19,458 nt of DNA from Flavipsychrobacter sp. (GTDB lineage Bacteria; Bacteroidota; Bacteroidia; Chitinophagales; Chitinophagaceae), in contig JAJNBR010000085.1 of assembly GCA_021156265.1 (NCBI GenBank), forward strand, positions 1 to 19,458, written 5' to 3'. The notes beneath the pieces are model-generated. The model was not told the origin of the DNA and made no database searches. It saw only the letters and a list, made by a program, of their open reading frames with translations. Both the position numbers and the translations under genes were made by a program. Below, in pieces: positions 7,243 to 15,066 of the stretch. Every line of letters begins with the position of its first letter. The stretch's first letter is position 1.

Positions 7243-7872
7243 CTAATTATATATAGGGCAGTCCTGCAGATGGCCAGCCTGCTCATTGGTTCTCAGTCGC
7301 CAAAGCATTTTTACGCGACCCATAAATTCGTGGAGGATAACCCCCGGCCTGAAATCTTCGCCATCGCCGCGCGCTATATAGCCTAGAGCGTCCAGTCCTT
7401 GCTGCTGAGCCATATACACAGCACGCTCGCAATGGTGCTGCTGGGAAATGATCGTCATGCTGTCACGGTCGTATAATGCAAGGCAGCGGACGATACTTTG
7501 ATACGTATTAACGCCACAGGTATCGAGCAATATACGTTCTGCCGGCACACCAAAAGCGCGCAGATCTTCACGTGCCAGGAAGACAGTAGGTTCGGCAAGG
7601 TTAGCACCACTTACTAATACGTAGGAAACCTTTCCTGCGTGATACAGATCTGCTGCAGCTTGTACGCGATGCAAATAATAAGGCAGGAGCTCGCCTTTTG
7701 TCGTGTCGGTTTTGGTGGTGGTGAGCAACAACGCAGTCTTGTTGCGCGGGATGCTTGCTATGTCAGTATACAGCGTATCGCGTGTCACATAGGACAATCC
7801 AAATTCCAGCGCCAGGAATACCAGGAGAATAACCAGAACCGTAACGATAAACAGGCGTTTGAACCCTCGCAT
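7243..7872 (-). CDS. SanA/YdcF-like (DUF218, ElyC family) membrane-anchored protein
   Basis: With the start at 7872 the protein has 209 residues: a short basic N-terminus, one membrane anchor (about residues 7-27), then a periplasm-facing DUF218 domain. Family blocks seen are TALLLTTTK (46-54, usually ending in LGT.K), YVLVSGAN (84-91), AFGVPAERILLD (106-117) and MTIISQQHHCERAVYMA (139-155). SanA relatives affect envelope permeability and vancomycin tolerance in enterobacteria, but the biochemical activity is unsettled. The frame stays open 49 codons further upstream, through the terminator hairpin of the previous gene. I chose 7872 because it yields a proper anchor and lies five bases behind a -7 box. 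The glycine of the first motif is replaced by threonine. Confidence 0.8.
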   Translation of the reverse strand: MRGFKRLFIVTVLVILLVFLALEFGLSYVTRDTLYTDIASIPRNKTALLLTTTKTDTTKGELLPYYLHRVQAAADLYHAGKVSYVLVSGANLAEPTVFLAREDLRAFGVPAERILLDTCGVNTYQSIVRCLALYDRDSMTIISQQHHCERAVYMAQQQGLDALGYIARGDGEDFRPGVILHEFMGRVKMLWRLRTNEQAGHLQDCPIYN

Positions 7873-7877
7873 ATTTT

Positions 7878-7885
7878 CAAAGGTA
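7878..7885 (-). promoter_or_regulatory. Bacteroidota -7 box (TACCTTTG) of the sanA-like gene
   Basis: On the - strand TAccTTTG is an exact consensus match and ends five bases before the ATG at 7872. It begins right behind the T-rich tail of the preceding terminator. It argues for the shorter start and for an almost leaderless mRNA. No -33 TTG at the expected distance was found, because that position falls inside the terminator stem. Confidence 0.55.
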
Positions 7886-7924
7886 TCAAAAACAACCGCC
7901 CCGGCAGAAATGCCGGGGCGGTTT
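7884..7924 (-). terminator. Terminator of the sigma/anti-sigma operon
   Basis: A perfect GC-rich 13-bp inverted repeat (7894-7906 with 7911-7923, core CCGCCCCGGCA) with a four-base loop is followed on the - strand by TTGTTTTTGA. It lies 28 bases past the stop codon of the anti-sigma gene. Confidence 0.88.
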
Positions 7925-7951
7925 CTCACACACAAACAATCCATGAAAAAA

Positions 7952-9106
7952 CTATTCTCCCTTATCCGCTCCAAGTTCTTCGAGCAGACGTTTGGCAGCA
8001 CGTTTATGATTGCCGCCATCGCTTACAATACCCTGCAAAAGCTGAATGGCACTTTGTTTATTGCCTAGTGCCAGCTGGCATCGTGCAGCCTGCAACGCAG
8101 CATAATTTCTTTTACCCCTGCTGCCAGCCGAGCTCATTTGTTCTTTGTACAGGCCCAGTGCTGCAGAGTATTTCCTTTGACTATAAAGGTCATCGGCCGA
8201 TAATGATGCATCCGCTTTCCTGGGCTGATCTGCGTTAGCAGTATGATGGCCGTCACCGGAATCACTATTTCCGGCTGTCGGCGGTACGGCAGCCATCGTA
8301 CGTAGGGGTATCTTTTCAGCAGTTGCGGTTTCTGCAGGTGCCTGCGCGGGCCTGTCTATTGTAGGAGCTTTATATTGACTTACCACCACCTCTTGCCTGG
8401 CTGGTGTAGATGGCTTAGGTTTTGATTCGGTTAGTTTTTGCTCCGCATTCTTTATGTCTTTTTCTGCAACGGCTACAGTTTGCACAGCTTGCAATGGCAA
8501 TTGCTGTACCTGCGGCTGTTGAGACTGTCCTTCTATAGAAGCCATTTGTATAGGTACCGGCGGCTCATCCTTTATTTCCACCATATCGGCACTGGCCAAT
8601 ACCTTTTCCTCTGTACCAGTATTTTCGAGTTCAGATTGCTCCACAACTGCCATTGCAGCATTTGTCGCCTGCGCATTGTTCAATTGTTGTCTTTGTTTGG
8701 CAAACCATATAGTTCCCAGTGCTAATAACACAATAGCGGCGATACCAGATGGCTTCCACACACTGTCGGTCCTGAGCCGCCTGCGTTTACGCGGTTGTAC
8801 ATGTGCTACCGGCTGAGGAGGATGATGTGCCGGTGCCATGGAGTTCAGGTGCACACGTGGCTGGTGCAGGCTAAAATGGTCTTTCAGAAAATCGCTGCTC
8901 AGGTGTGTGGCTACATCAGCCGCATTCCCTTCACGTTGCTCAAACAATCCTTCAACTGCCTCGTTGCAAAACGGGCAACTACTCAAGTGTAGCTCAACTG
9001 CATAGCTTTCTTCATTTGCCATTCCGCCACGCACATACCGCTTCATCTGCTTCGGTGTGAGGCAGGAACTTTCACTGAACAGGTATTTCAATTCCTCTTT
9101 GCTCAT
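7952..9106 (-). CDS. Probable anti-sigma factor: zinc-finger domain, one membrane helix, periplasmic TPR-like domain
   Basis: This 384-residue protein has an anti-sigma zinc-finger layout at its N-terminus: Cys15 and then H40-x3-C44-x2-C47 (HLSSCPFC). A basic stretch at 105-112 precedes one membrane helix (about 119-136), which gives a cytoplasm-in topology. A long low-complexity region rich in P, Q, A, K and E (about 140-300) would cross the periplasm. The C-terminus (about 305-384) resembles a TPR pair: DDLYSQRKYSAALGLYKEQ, then AALQAARCQLALGNKQSAI. I infer that it holds the adjacent sigma factor at the membrane until an envelope signal reaches the distal domain. The ATG overlaps the sigma stop by four bases (ATGA), implying translational coupling. 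The evidence is motif layout and gene order. Confidence 0.75.
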   Translation of the reverse strand: MSKEELKYLFSESSCLTPKQMKRYVRGGMANEESYAVELHLSSCPFCNEAVEGLFEQREGNAADVATHLSSDFLKDHFSLHQPRVHLNSMAPAHHPPQPVAHVQPRKRRRLRTDSVWKPSGIAAIVLLALGTIWFAKQRQQLNNAQATNAAMAVVEQSELENTGTEEKVLASADMVEIKDEPPVPIQMASIEGQSQQPQVQQLPLQAVQTVAVAEKDIKNAEQKLTESKPKPSTPARQEVVVSQYKAPTIDRPAQAPAETATAEKIPLRTMAAVPPTAGNSDSGDGHHTANADQPRKADASLSADDLYSQRKYSAALGLYKEQMSSAGSRGKRNYAALQAARCQLALGNKQSAIQLLQGIVSDGGNHKRAAKRLLEELGADKGE

Positions 9107-9669
9107 GACTTCACCTCCCTGATTGCCTCTAATTTAATTTTCAAATTTCTTCGCCCGTTCTGTATCGCGCTTTTTACCTGCGACACAGCGTAACCTGTTT
9201 TTGCTGCGATCTCAGCATAGGTCAATTTTTGCAGGTAAAACATTTCGATACAGGTCTTTTGCTCACTGCCCAACTGGCCTATAAACGCCTCCAGCTTATC
9301 GTACAGCTTCTCCTCTTCGATCTTGTAATGAAGCTCGTTGTGCGATGCCATATCCGCTATATCGGCAAATTGGTTATTAATAACCGGTATGGGTTTGCGC
9401 AGCTGCATGAGGCAGTGGTTTTTAGACACCTGGTACAGCCATGACTTGAAATGCTGTATCTCAAACTTCCTCAAATCTTCGAGTAATTTGATGAACACCT
9501 GCTGCATGGCATCTTTAGCAGCTTCGCTACTGTGCAGGTATTTCACACAAACCCCGAACACCTGGTGGCCATAACGCTCAAACAGGCAATTGATAGCCGC
9601 CTGCTCGTTTCTGTGAGCGTACCGGAAGACCAATTCTTCGTCTGATAATTTCTTATAATCTGCGGTCAT
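9103..9669 (-). CDS. ECF-type (sigma-70 family) RNA polymerase sigma factor
   Basis: The 188-residue protein shows sigma region 2 (about 15-92, with FERYGHQVFGVCVKYL, AKDAMQQVFIKLLEDL and the FKSWLYQVSKNHCL block) and region 4 (about 129-180, GSEQKTCIEMFYLQKLTYAEIA followed by VSQVKSAIQNGRRNLK, a helix-turn-helix). No region 3 lies between them, as is typical of extracytoplasmic-function sigmas. It heads a two-gene operon with its probable anti-sigma partner; the genes overlap by four bases. It is divergent from hppA across a 174-base gap. The promoters it recognises cannot be read from this window. Confidence 0.92.
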   Translation of the reverse strand: MTADYKKLSDEELVFRYAHRNEQAAINCLFERYGHQVFGVCVKYLHSSEAAKDAMQQVFIKLLEDLRKFEIQHFKSWLYQVSKNHCLMQLRKPIPVINNQFADIADMASHNELHYKIEEEKLYDKLEAFIGQLGSEQKTCIEMFYLQKLTYAEIAAKTGYAVSQVKSAIQNGRRNLKIKLEAIREVKS

Positions 9670-9802
9670 CTCTTTCTCCTCTTTTTGCCTTTACACTTCT
9701 TAAACTCTTCAAATAATGCCTTCAAATCTTTCGTAATAAATAGTTCAAAAACCGTTCCAAACCATATAAACGGAATACCTATGTTTTTCGCATGTAAACC
9801 GC

Positions 9803-9810
9803 TATATTTG
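9803..9810 (+). promoter_or_regulatory. Bacteroidota -7 box (TATATTTG) of hppA
   Basis: TAtaTTTG matches TAnnTTTG exactly and leaves a leader of about 30 AT-rich bases before the ATG at 9844. No clear TTG was found at the -33 distance. Confidence 0.5.
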
Positions 9811-9843
9811 CCCGCACTTAAATAAATATCATATAAATTATTT

Positions 9844-11923
9844 ATGGAAATAATGTACCTCGTGCCGGTGTTCGGCGTTATTGCTTTATTGTACACGTTT
9901 GTTAAAGGTTCCTGGGTCAGCAAGCAAGACGCAGGCGGTGACCGGATGAAGGAAATCGCCAAATATATTGCTGAAGGCGCCATGGCGTTCCTGAAAGCTG
10001 AGTATAAGATACTAACATATTTCGTAATTATTGCGGGTTTGTTGCTGGCCATCATGGGCTATGCCAACCCTAAAAGCAGCCCGCTGATAGCAGGCGCTTT
10101 CGTTATCGGCGCCGTATTCAGCGCGCTGGCCGGCTTCATCGGTATGCGCATAGCTACTAAAGCTAACGTGCGTACTGCACAGGCAGCACGCACCAGCCTG
10201 AGCAAAGCGCTGGCCGTATCGTTTGGCGGTGGTTCAGTTATGGGGCTTGGCGTTGCCGGCCTGGCCGTCCTCGGCCTGGGGTCATTGTTCATCATCCTGA
10301 AAATGATATTCGCACCAGACTCTGCAGTTGACAGCCTGGAAATGGAACGTACCATTGAAGTACTGACGGGCTTCTCGCTGGGTGCGGAAAGTATTGCACT
10401 TTTTGCCCGTGTGGGTGGTGGTATCTACACTAAAGCTGCCGACGTAGGCGCTGACCTTGTAGGTAAAGTGGAAGCAGGCATTCCTGAAGACGATCCCCGC
10501 AACCCTGCAGGGCGCTATTGACAATTTCAACGGTTTCGGACCTATACTACTTCCTATGATGATAGCCGGTACAGGTATCATCCTTTCTATTATCGGCACC
10601 TTGTTCGTACGCATATCTGATACCGCAGGTATCAGCACCGACGCTGTACAGAAAGCGCTTAACCTGGGCAACTGGGGGTCTATGATACTGACAGCTATCG
10701 TTTGCTATTTCCTTGTGATGTGGATACTGCCGGAATCGATGACGCTGCGTGGAACTACATTTACGAATATGGAAGTGTTCGGCGCCATCATGATAGGGCT
10801 TGTAGTAGGTACATTGATGAGCATCATCACTGAATATTACACGGCTATGGGCAAACGCCCGGTAATGAATATCATACGCCAGTCGGCTACAGGCCACGCC
10901 ACCAACGTGATCGGAGGCCTGGCTATGGGTATGGAAAGCACGTTCCTACCTATCCTGGTATTGGCAGGTGGTATCTGGGGTTCATTCTGGATGGCCGGTC
11001 TTTACGGTGTGGCTATCGCAGCCGCAGGTATGATGGCTACTACAGCTATGCAGCTGGCTATTGACGCTTTCGGCCCTATAGCTGATAACGCAGGTGGTAT
11101 TGCTGAGATGAGTGAATTGCCTAAAGAAGTACGTGAAAAAACAGACGTACTGGATGCTGTAGGCAACACTACCGCTGCCACAGGTAAAGGTTTCGCTATC
11201 GCATCGGCAGCGCTTACTGCGCTCGCACTATTTGCAGCTTATGTGGGTGTTGCGGGTATCGATGGTATCGATATCTATAAGGCCGATGTACTGTCAATGC
11301 TATTTGTAGGTGGTATGATACCTTTCATCTTCTCATCGCTGGCCATACGCGCCGTGGGTGAAGCTGCTATGGCGATGGTAGAGGAAGTTCGCCGCCAGTT
11401 CAAGACCATACCTGGTATTATGGAAGGCACCGGCAAACCTGAATATGATAAATGTGTGGCTATCTCAACAGAAGCTTCTATTAAGAAAATGATACTGCCG
11501 GGCGCTATCGCATTGATGGCTCCGCTGCTGGTGGGCTTCATCGTAGGCCCTGAAGCATTGGGTGGTATGCTGGCCGGAGCAACTGTAAGTGGTGTACTGA
11601 TGGGTATGTTCCAGAACAACGCCGGTGGCGCATGGGACAATGCTAAGAAATCCTTCGAGAAAGGTGTTGAGATCAATGGCGAGATCTACTATAAAAAATC
11701 TGAACCGCACAAAGCTTCAGTAACAGGTGATACAGTAGGTGATCCGTTCAAAGACACGTCAGGTCCGTCTATGAACATCCTGATCAAACTGATGTCGATA
11801 GTAGCGCTGGTTATCGCACCAACTATTGCAGACATACACGGTACAAGCAAAACCGAAGAGCATACTAAAGTTCCTGTAAAGCTGGAACTGAATGTTGCAG
11901 CACCCGCTGTTACTATAAAATAA
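9844..11923 (+). pseudogene. hppA: Membrane-bound ion-translocating pyrophosphatase, broken by an internal deletion and frameshift
   Basis: mPPases couple PPi hydrolysis to H+ or Na+ pumping. The N-terminal part (9844-10521, 225 codons) has DVGADLVGKVE (residues 200-210) and runs through GIPEDDPRNPA, then ends in an out-of-frame stop. The rest resumes in another frame at about 10514 (AIDNFNGFGP) and is intact to 11923, with GNTTAATGKG, GGAWDNAKKSFEKG and SGPSMNILIKLM. The family segment that should follow DPRNPA, with the catalytic DNVGDNVGD and most of one membrane helix, is missing. The Ala-containing GNTTAATGKG block indicates the K+-dependent subfamily. Ion specificity cannot be judged, because its glutamate lay in the lost helix. 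With no other lesion, the damage is either recent or a sequence/assembly error. An unrelated ATG (10556) follows but would yield a non-catalytic fragment. Confidence 0.88.
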
Positions 11924-11944
11924 GCGCATACTAGCTCATTAAAG

Positions 11945-11976
11945 AAAATCCCCTCGCAGTAGCGAGGGGATTTTTG
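11945..11976. terminator. Bidirectional terminator between hppA and the glycosyltransferase gene
   Basis: A perfect 13-bp stem (11945-11957 with 11962-11974, core ATCCCCTCGC) with the four-base loop AGTA is followed by TTTTTGTTT on the + strand and TTTTCTTT on the - strand. It lies between convergent genes. Confidence 0.9.
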
Positions 11977-11995
11977 TTTATCGTTCTTTCTGAAA

Positions 11996-12748
11996 TTAGT
12001 TCTTAGGCTTGTTGTACAACTTGCTTTTCATAAGGCCCAGCTTGTGCAGGAAGTGTACAACAGACACCCTCAACACCCCCCTGCCGTATTTCATACTGCG
12101 GCTGAAGTTGATACTCGAAGCTTCCTCAAAGTATTTAGTAGGACAAGTAACCTCCGCGATCTCGTAACCATTCATAAATATCTGCGAGATCATCTCGTTA
12201 TCGAAAACGAAATCGTCGCTGTTGTGGCTAAAGTCGATAGAGCGGATCACCTCGGCCGAGAATGCACGGTAACCTGTATGATACTCACTCAGCTTCTGCC
12301 CGATCATGATGTTCTCGAACAGCGTGAGCATACGGTTGAATATGTATTTATACATCGGCATGCCGCCCTTCAGTGCCCCCATACCTAGTATCCTCGAACC
12401 GAATGCCACCGGGTACACATCGTACGCTATAATAGCCGTCATGGCGTGTATCAGCTTAGGCGTATACTGGTAGTCGGGATGCACCATGATAACAATGTCT
12501 GCGCCTATTTCCAGCGCTTTTCTATAGCAGCTCTTTTGATTGCCGCCATAGCCCTTATTCTTTTCGTGGCGCACGATGTGCTGGATACCGAGTTTATGTC
12601 CAACGTCCACCGTATCATCGGGGCTGTTGTCATCTACCAGTACCACATCGTCTACAATGTCGAAGGGTATTTCCTTGTAGGTTCGCTCAAGCGTCAGTGC
12701 CGCCCTGTACGCAGGGAGAACAACGACTATTTTTTTGCCATTTAACAT
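11996..12748 (-). CDS. Family 2 glycosyltransferase, DPM1-like (polyprenyl-phosphate sugar transferase type)
   Basis: The 250-residue protein is a GT-A fold glycosyltransferase of family 2: VVVLPAYRAALTLERTY at the N-terminus, nucleotide-binding VLVDDNSPDDT (36-46, Asp39-Asp40), the HPDYQY metal/acceptor block (90-95), and HTGYRAFS further on, a DPM/DolP-mannose-synthase-like feature. It lacks C-terminal membrane helices, so it is a soluble or peripheral enzyme at the inner membrane. Likely roles are making a polyprenyl-phosphate sugar or an envelope glycan; donor and acceptor are unknown. It follows a thioesterase gene with a 19-base gap that contains a -7 box, so it can be transcribed on its own as well as by read-through. 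Confidence 0.87.
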   Translation of the reverse strand: MLNGKKIVVVLPAYRAALTLERTYKEIPFDIVDDVVLVDDNSPDDTVDVGHKLGIQHIVRHEKNKGYGGNQKSCYRKALEIGADIVIMVHPDYQYTPKLIHAMTAIIAYDVYPVAFGSRILGMGALKGGMPMYKYIFNRMLTLFENIMIGQKLSEYHTGYRAFSAEVIRSIDFSHNSDDFVFDNEMISQIFMNGYEIAEVTCPTKYFEEASSINFSRSMKYGRGVLRVSVVHFLHKLGLMKSKLYNKPKN

Positions 12749-12755
12749 GAGGCCG

Positions 12756-12763
12756 CAAAATTA
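12756..12763 (-). promoter_or_regulatory. Bacteroidota -7 box (TAATTTTG) of the glycosyltransferase gene
   Basis: On the - strand TAatTTTG is an exact consensus match, lying between the TAA stop of the thioesterase gene (12768-12770) and the ATG at 12748. Seven bases separate it from the ATG, the same distance as at the purF-like gene. Confidence 0.5.
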
Positions 12764-12767
12764 GCAA

Positions 12768-13250
12768 TTAATTCGCCACTTTGGAATCACCGTCTTTAGG
12801 TTTCATCCCGGTGACGATCAGGTTGCTGGAAGCCTTGCCCAGCAGGGTGCCGTTTTGGTGCTCCACCCTGCACTCCACATGAATGATCTTTTTTCCTTCA
12901 CGTATCACTTCGGCGGTAGCCCTGAGGCGATCGCCCTGTTTGATAGCATATAAAAAATCCACATTCAGGTTGAGCGAAGTGTAATGATTGTCAGTATCCA
13001 GGCTTACAACGCTCCAGCCTATCACTTCGTCCATTACCAAGGCCATCATACCGCCATGAATGTTGCCGTATGGATTGGTCATATCGTACCTCACCTCCAG
13101 GCTGATAGTAGCCTTTCCTTTTTCGATGTTTTCCAGTGTAAACTGCAGCCAGTTGCCTGCAGGCGAGCGGGATTCGGTAATCAGCTTACCTACAAAATTG
13201 TCTTTGATGTATTGCAACACCTTGCCCGAAGGCGTTTCTTTATAGCCCAT
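12768..13250 (-). CDS. PaaI-like hotdog-fold thioesterase
   Basis: At 160 residues this matches the PaaI/YbgC-like single-domain acyl-CoA thioesterases. The active-site signature NPYGNIHGGMMA (59-70) has the HGG turn at 65-67 and is followed by the hydrophobic helix with Asp74. Later strands are SLNLNVDFLYAIKQGDRLRATAEVI and IIHVECRVEH. The natural thioester substrate is unknown. Nothing next to it belongs to a phenylacetate or fatty-acid pathway, so a housekeeping or proofreading role is as likely as a catabolic one. The start at 13250 follows an AG-rich stretch. A weak -7-like TACCTTAG lies about 60 bases upstream. Confidence 0.85.
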   Translation of the reverse strand: MGYKETPSGKVLQYIKDNFVGKLITESRSPAGNWLQFTLENIEKGKATISLEVRYDMTNPYGNIHGGMMALVMDEVIGWSVVSLDTDNHYTSLNLNVDFLYAIKQGDRLRATAEVIREGKKIIHVECRVEHQNGTLLGKASSNLIVTGMKPKDGDSKVAN

Positions 13251-13410
13251 GCTTTTTCTTTTCCTATTATCTCTTAGCCTGGAATTAGGAACATTACTGA
13301 AAATTTCGGTGCTAAGGTAGCGTCAAACTCATCAACCTTGCTTACCAAAGCATAATTTGTAACTTTATAGAGGGTACTTATTTGCCCATAGATGTTACCT
13401 ATTATAGTTA

Positions 13411-13440
13411 TTGACTATATCAGGAATAAGTGTACGTTTG
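13411..13440 (+). promoter_or_regulatory. Promoter of oxyR (TTG-N19-TACGTTTG)
   Basis: TTG at 13411-13413 and TAcgTTTG at 13433-13440 are exactly 19 bases apart, the best full match to the Bacteroidota consensus in the window. The leader is about 20 bases. LysR-type regulators often bind near their own promoter, but I could not pick out a reliable OxyR operator. Confidence 0.65.
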
Positions 13441-13465
13441 CTGTCTAATCACCTTTTTGATAATT

Positions 13466-14428
13466 ATGACCATCACGCAACTGGAATATGTCGTTGCCGT
13501 TGCCACTTACAAGAGCTTTGTAGCGGCTGCGGAAAAATGCTTTGTCACCCAGCCTACGCTGAGCATGCAGATACAGAAACTGGAGGAAGAGCTGGGCGTC
13601 AAGGTATTCGACCGGAATAAACATCCCATAGCCATCACCGCTATGGGCGAGGCCATTGTGGCTCAGGCACGCATAGCACTGGCCGAGTGCGAAAAGATCA
13701 ATGAACTTATACAGAGCCAGCAAAATAAACTCGCTGGTACTTTCAGGCTGGCAGTTATACCAACTGTGGCACCTTACATCCTTCCCAACTTACTGGAAGC
13801 CTATTCGAAAGCGTATCCTGATGTGAAACTTGACGTGGTGGAAATGGAAACAAAACAGATCGTAAAGGCCCTTCGGAACAACGAGATAGATACGGCCCTG
13901 GTAAGTACCCCGCTCGAGGAAAACGGTATTAAGGAATATCCTTTGTTCCAGGAACCGTTTGTAGCCTATTTCTCTAAAAACGAGAAAGCTTTGAAAAAGC
14001 GAATGGTAGCTGCGGATGACATAGCGCTGGACAAAATCTGGCTGCTGAATGAAGGTCACTGTATGCGAAACCAGGTGCTGGACCTTTGCAGCGGGCAGAT
14101 TCAACGCCTGCAGGCCGACCGCCCTTACCGGTATGAATCGAGCAATGTAGAAACACTACGCAAAATGGTGGATAAAAATGGCGGCCTTACAGTACTACCC
14201 GAACTCGCTACATTTGAATTTGGCGAAGATCAGCAGGAACGCTTACGCTATTTTGAAGAGCCGGAGCCCGTACGTGAGATCAGCCTGATCACCAACGACC
14301 ACTTTGTAAAACTTACCCTGCTGCAAAGCATGATAGACGAAATATCGAAACTGGTGCCCGAGAAAATGAGAGTGCAGAAAAAGAACAGAAAGGTGTTGCG
14401 TATCCAGTCGGCTAAACTTGTGCAGTAA
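13466..14428 (+). CDS. oxyR: OxyR-type LysR-family peroxide-sensing regulator
   Basis: The 320-residue protein starts at 13466 (MTITQLEYVVAVATYKSF). An earlier GTG at 13430 would place its coding start inside the promoter. The N-terminal winged helix (residues 1-60) is typical of LysR: AAEKCFVTQPTLSMQIQKLE. The effector domain begins near residue 90. GHCMRNQVLDLC places cysteines at 199 and 208, the same numbers as the redox pair of E. coli OxyR, so H2O2-driven disulfide switching is well supported. It probably activates catalase and peroxidase genes, none of which lie nearby. Its 3' end overlaps the convergent methyltransferase gene by 17 bases, and no terminator lies between them. Confidence 0.93.
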   Translation: MTITQLEYVVAVATYKSFVAAAEKCFVTQPTLSMQIQKLEEELGVKVFDRNKHPIAITAMGEAIVAQARIALAECEKINELIQSQQNKLAGTFRLAVIPTVAPYILPNLLEAYSKAYPDVKLDVVEMETKQIVKALRNNEIDTALVSTPLEENGIKEYPLFQEPFVAYFSKNEKALKKRMVAADDIALDKIWLLNEGHCMRNQVLDLCSGQIQRLQADRPYRYESSNVETLRKMVDKNGGLTVLPELATFEFGEDQQERLRYFEEPEPVREISLITNDHFVKLTLLQSMIDEISKLVPEKMRVQKKNRKVLRIQSAKLVQ

Positions 14429-15065
14429 TGATCTTGTTGATGCCACGGTCAATAACATGGCTTGACGGAAATACCGCGCGGATGTTAGCCCAGGCATGCT
14501 CCCAGTCTCGCTTTGAATTCACGATATAATTGAACACTAAATGGCCGCCGGGGTTTATCCTCCGGCGGCATTTGTTTAAGAACTCCTCGGTTGTCGCAAA
14601 GCCCGGTACCACGCGGTCCACAAAAATATCAACGATCACCAGGTCATACTCCTGCTGCTCCAATCCTATGTACACCTTCGCGTCTTCGCAAACAGGCGTT
14701 ATATCCTTTTTTACGGTTTCAGGAAATAATTCAAGCGCCCAGTTGAGGACGGTCAGGTCATTTTCAACCAATGTAAACGCAGGATAAAACCCTTGCTTAT
14801 TCAGTATTTGAACAGCGCTACCCAAACCAGTACCCAGCACTAGTACTTTACCTACCCGCGGCAGATGGGACTTGATCGTGTTAAAGGCTGTTACAAGGGG
14901 AGCATACCGCGATCCGTCGGAATACAGCGCGTCTGATGTACCTAGCTGGTACTGTCCACGGTACAAAAAAAGCTCCAGCACTGAATTTTTTGTGCTGGAG
15001 CTTTTCCGGATTAACACCGGATATAAATAGCTTAGTATTTGCTTATAGTATGGTATTACTTCCAA
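14412..15065 (-). CDS. Spermidine-synthase-like class I SAM-dependent methyltransferase
   Basis: The 217-residue protein has a Rossmann methyltransferase core: KVLVLGTGLGSAVQIL (73-88, SAM loop GTGLG), acidic Glu101 after the second strand (FTLVEND), and YDLVIVDIFVDRVVP, a block typical of the spermidine/spermine-synthase-like group. It lacks the usual spermidine-synthase N-terminal barrel, so polyamine synthesis should not be assumed; the substrate is unknown. The only plausible start is a TTG one base after the M48 stop codon, which suggests translational coupling. Residues 21-33 are encoded by a perfect terminator-like hairpin (see separate entry). The block NSVLELFLYRGQYQL looks family-like, so the coding region probably does extend through the hairpin. 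Confidence 0.75.
   Translation of the reverse strand: MEVIPYYKQILSYLYPVLIRKSSSTKNSVLELFLYRGQYQLGTSDALYSDGSRYAPLVTAFNTIKSHLPRVGKVLVLGTGLGSAVQILNKQGFYPAFTLVENDLTVLNWALELFPETVKKDITPVCEDAKVYIGLEQQEYDLVIVDIFVDRVVPGFATTEEFLNKCRRRINPGGHLVFNYIVNSKRDWEHAWANIRAVFPSSHVIDRGINKIITAQV
14962..15005 (-). terminator. Terminator-like hairpin inside the methyltransferase coding region
   Basis: A perfect 14-bp inverted repeat, AAAAGCTCCAGCAC (14968-14981) and its complement (14992-15005), encloses a ten-base loop. On the - strand the stem is followed by a run of seven T. It lies about 62 bases past the M48 peptidase stop codon, where that gene's terminator would be expected, yet it also encodes residues 21-33 of the downstream protein. 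Confidence 0.65.
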
Positions 15066-15066
15066 A

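Noticed and set aside
7873..8019. Longer N-terminus for the sanA-like protein
   Set aside because: The extra 49 codons run through a GC-rich terminator stem and into the anti-sigma gene; the shorter start gives a normal membrane anchor.
9666..9800. A frame reading GIPFIWFGTVFELF...KGKKRRKR that ends in a TGA overlapping the sigma-factor ATG
   Set aside because: It looks protein-like and could be a coupled small membrane peptide, but there is no ATG or GTG in a suitable place; the only near start is a TTG leaving 19 residues. Worth only a conservation check.
13430..13465. GTG start for oxyR 12 codons upstream of the chosen ATG
   Set aside because: It would lie within the -7 box and adds a hydrophobic extension not seen in LysR regulators.
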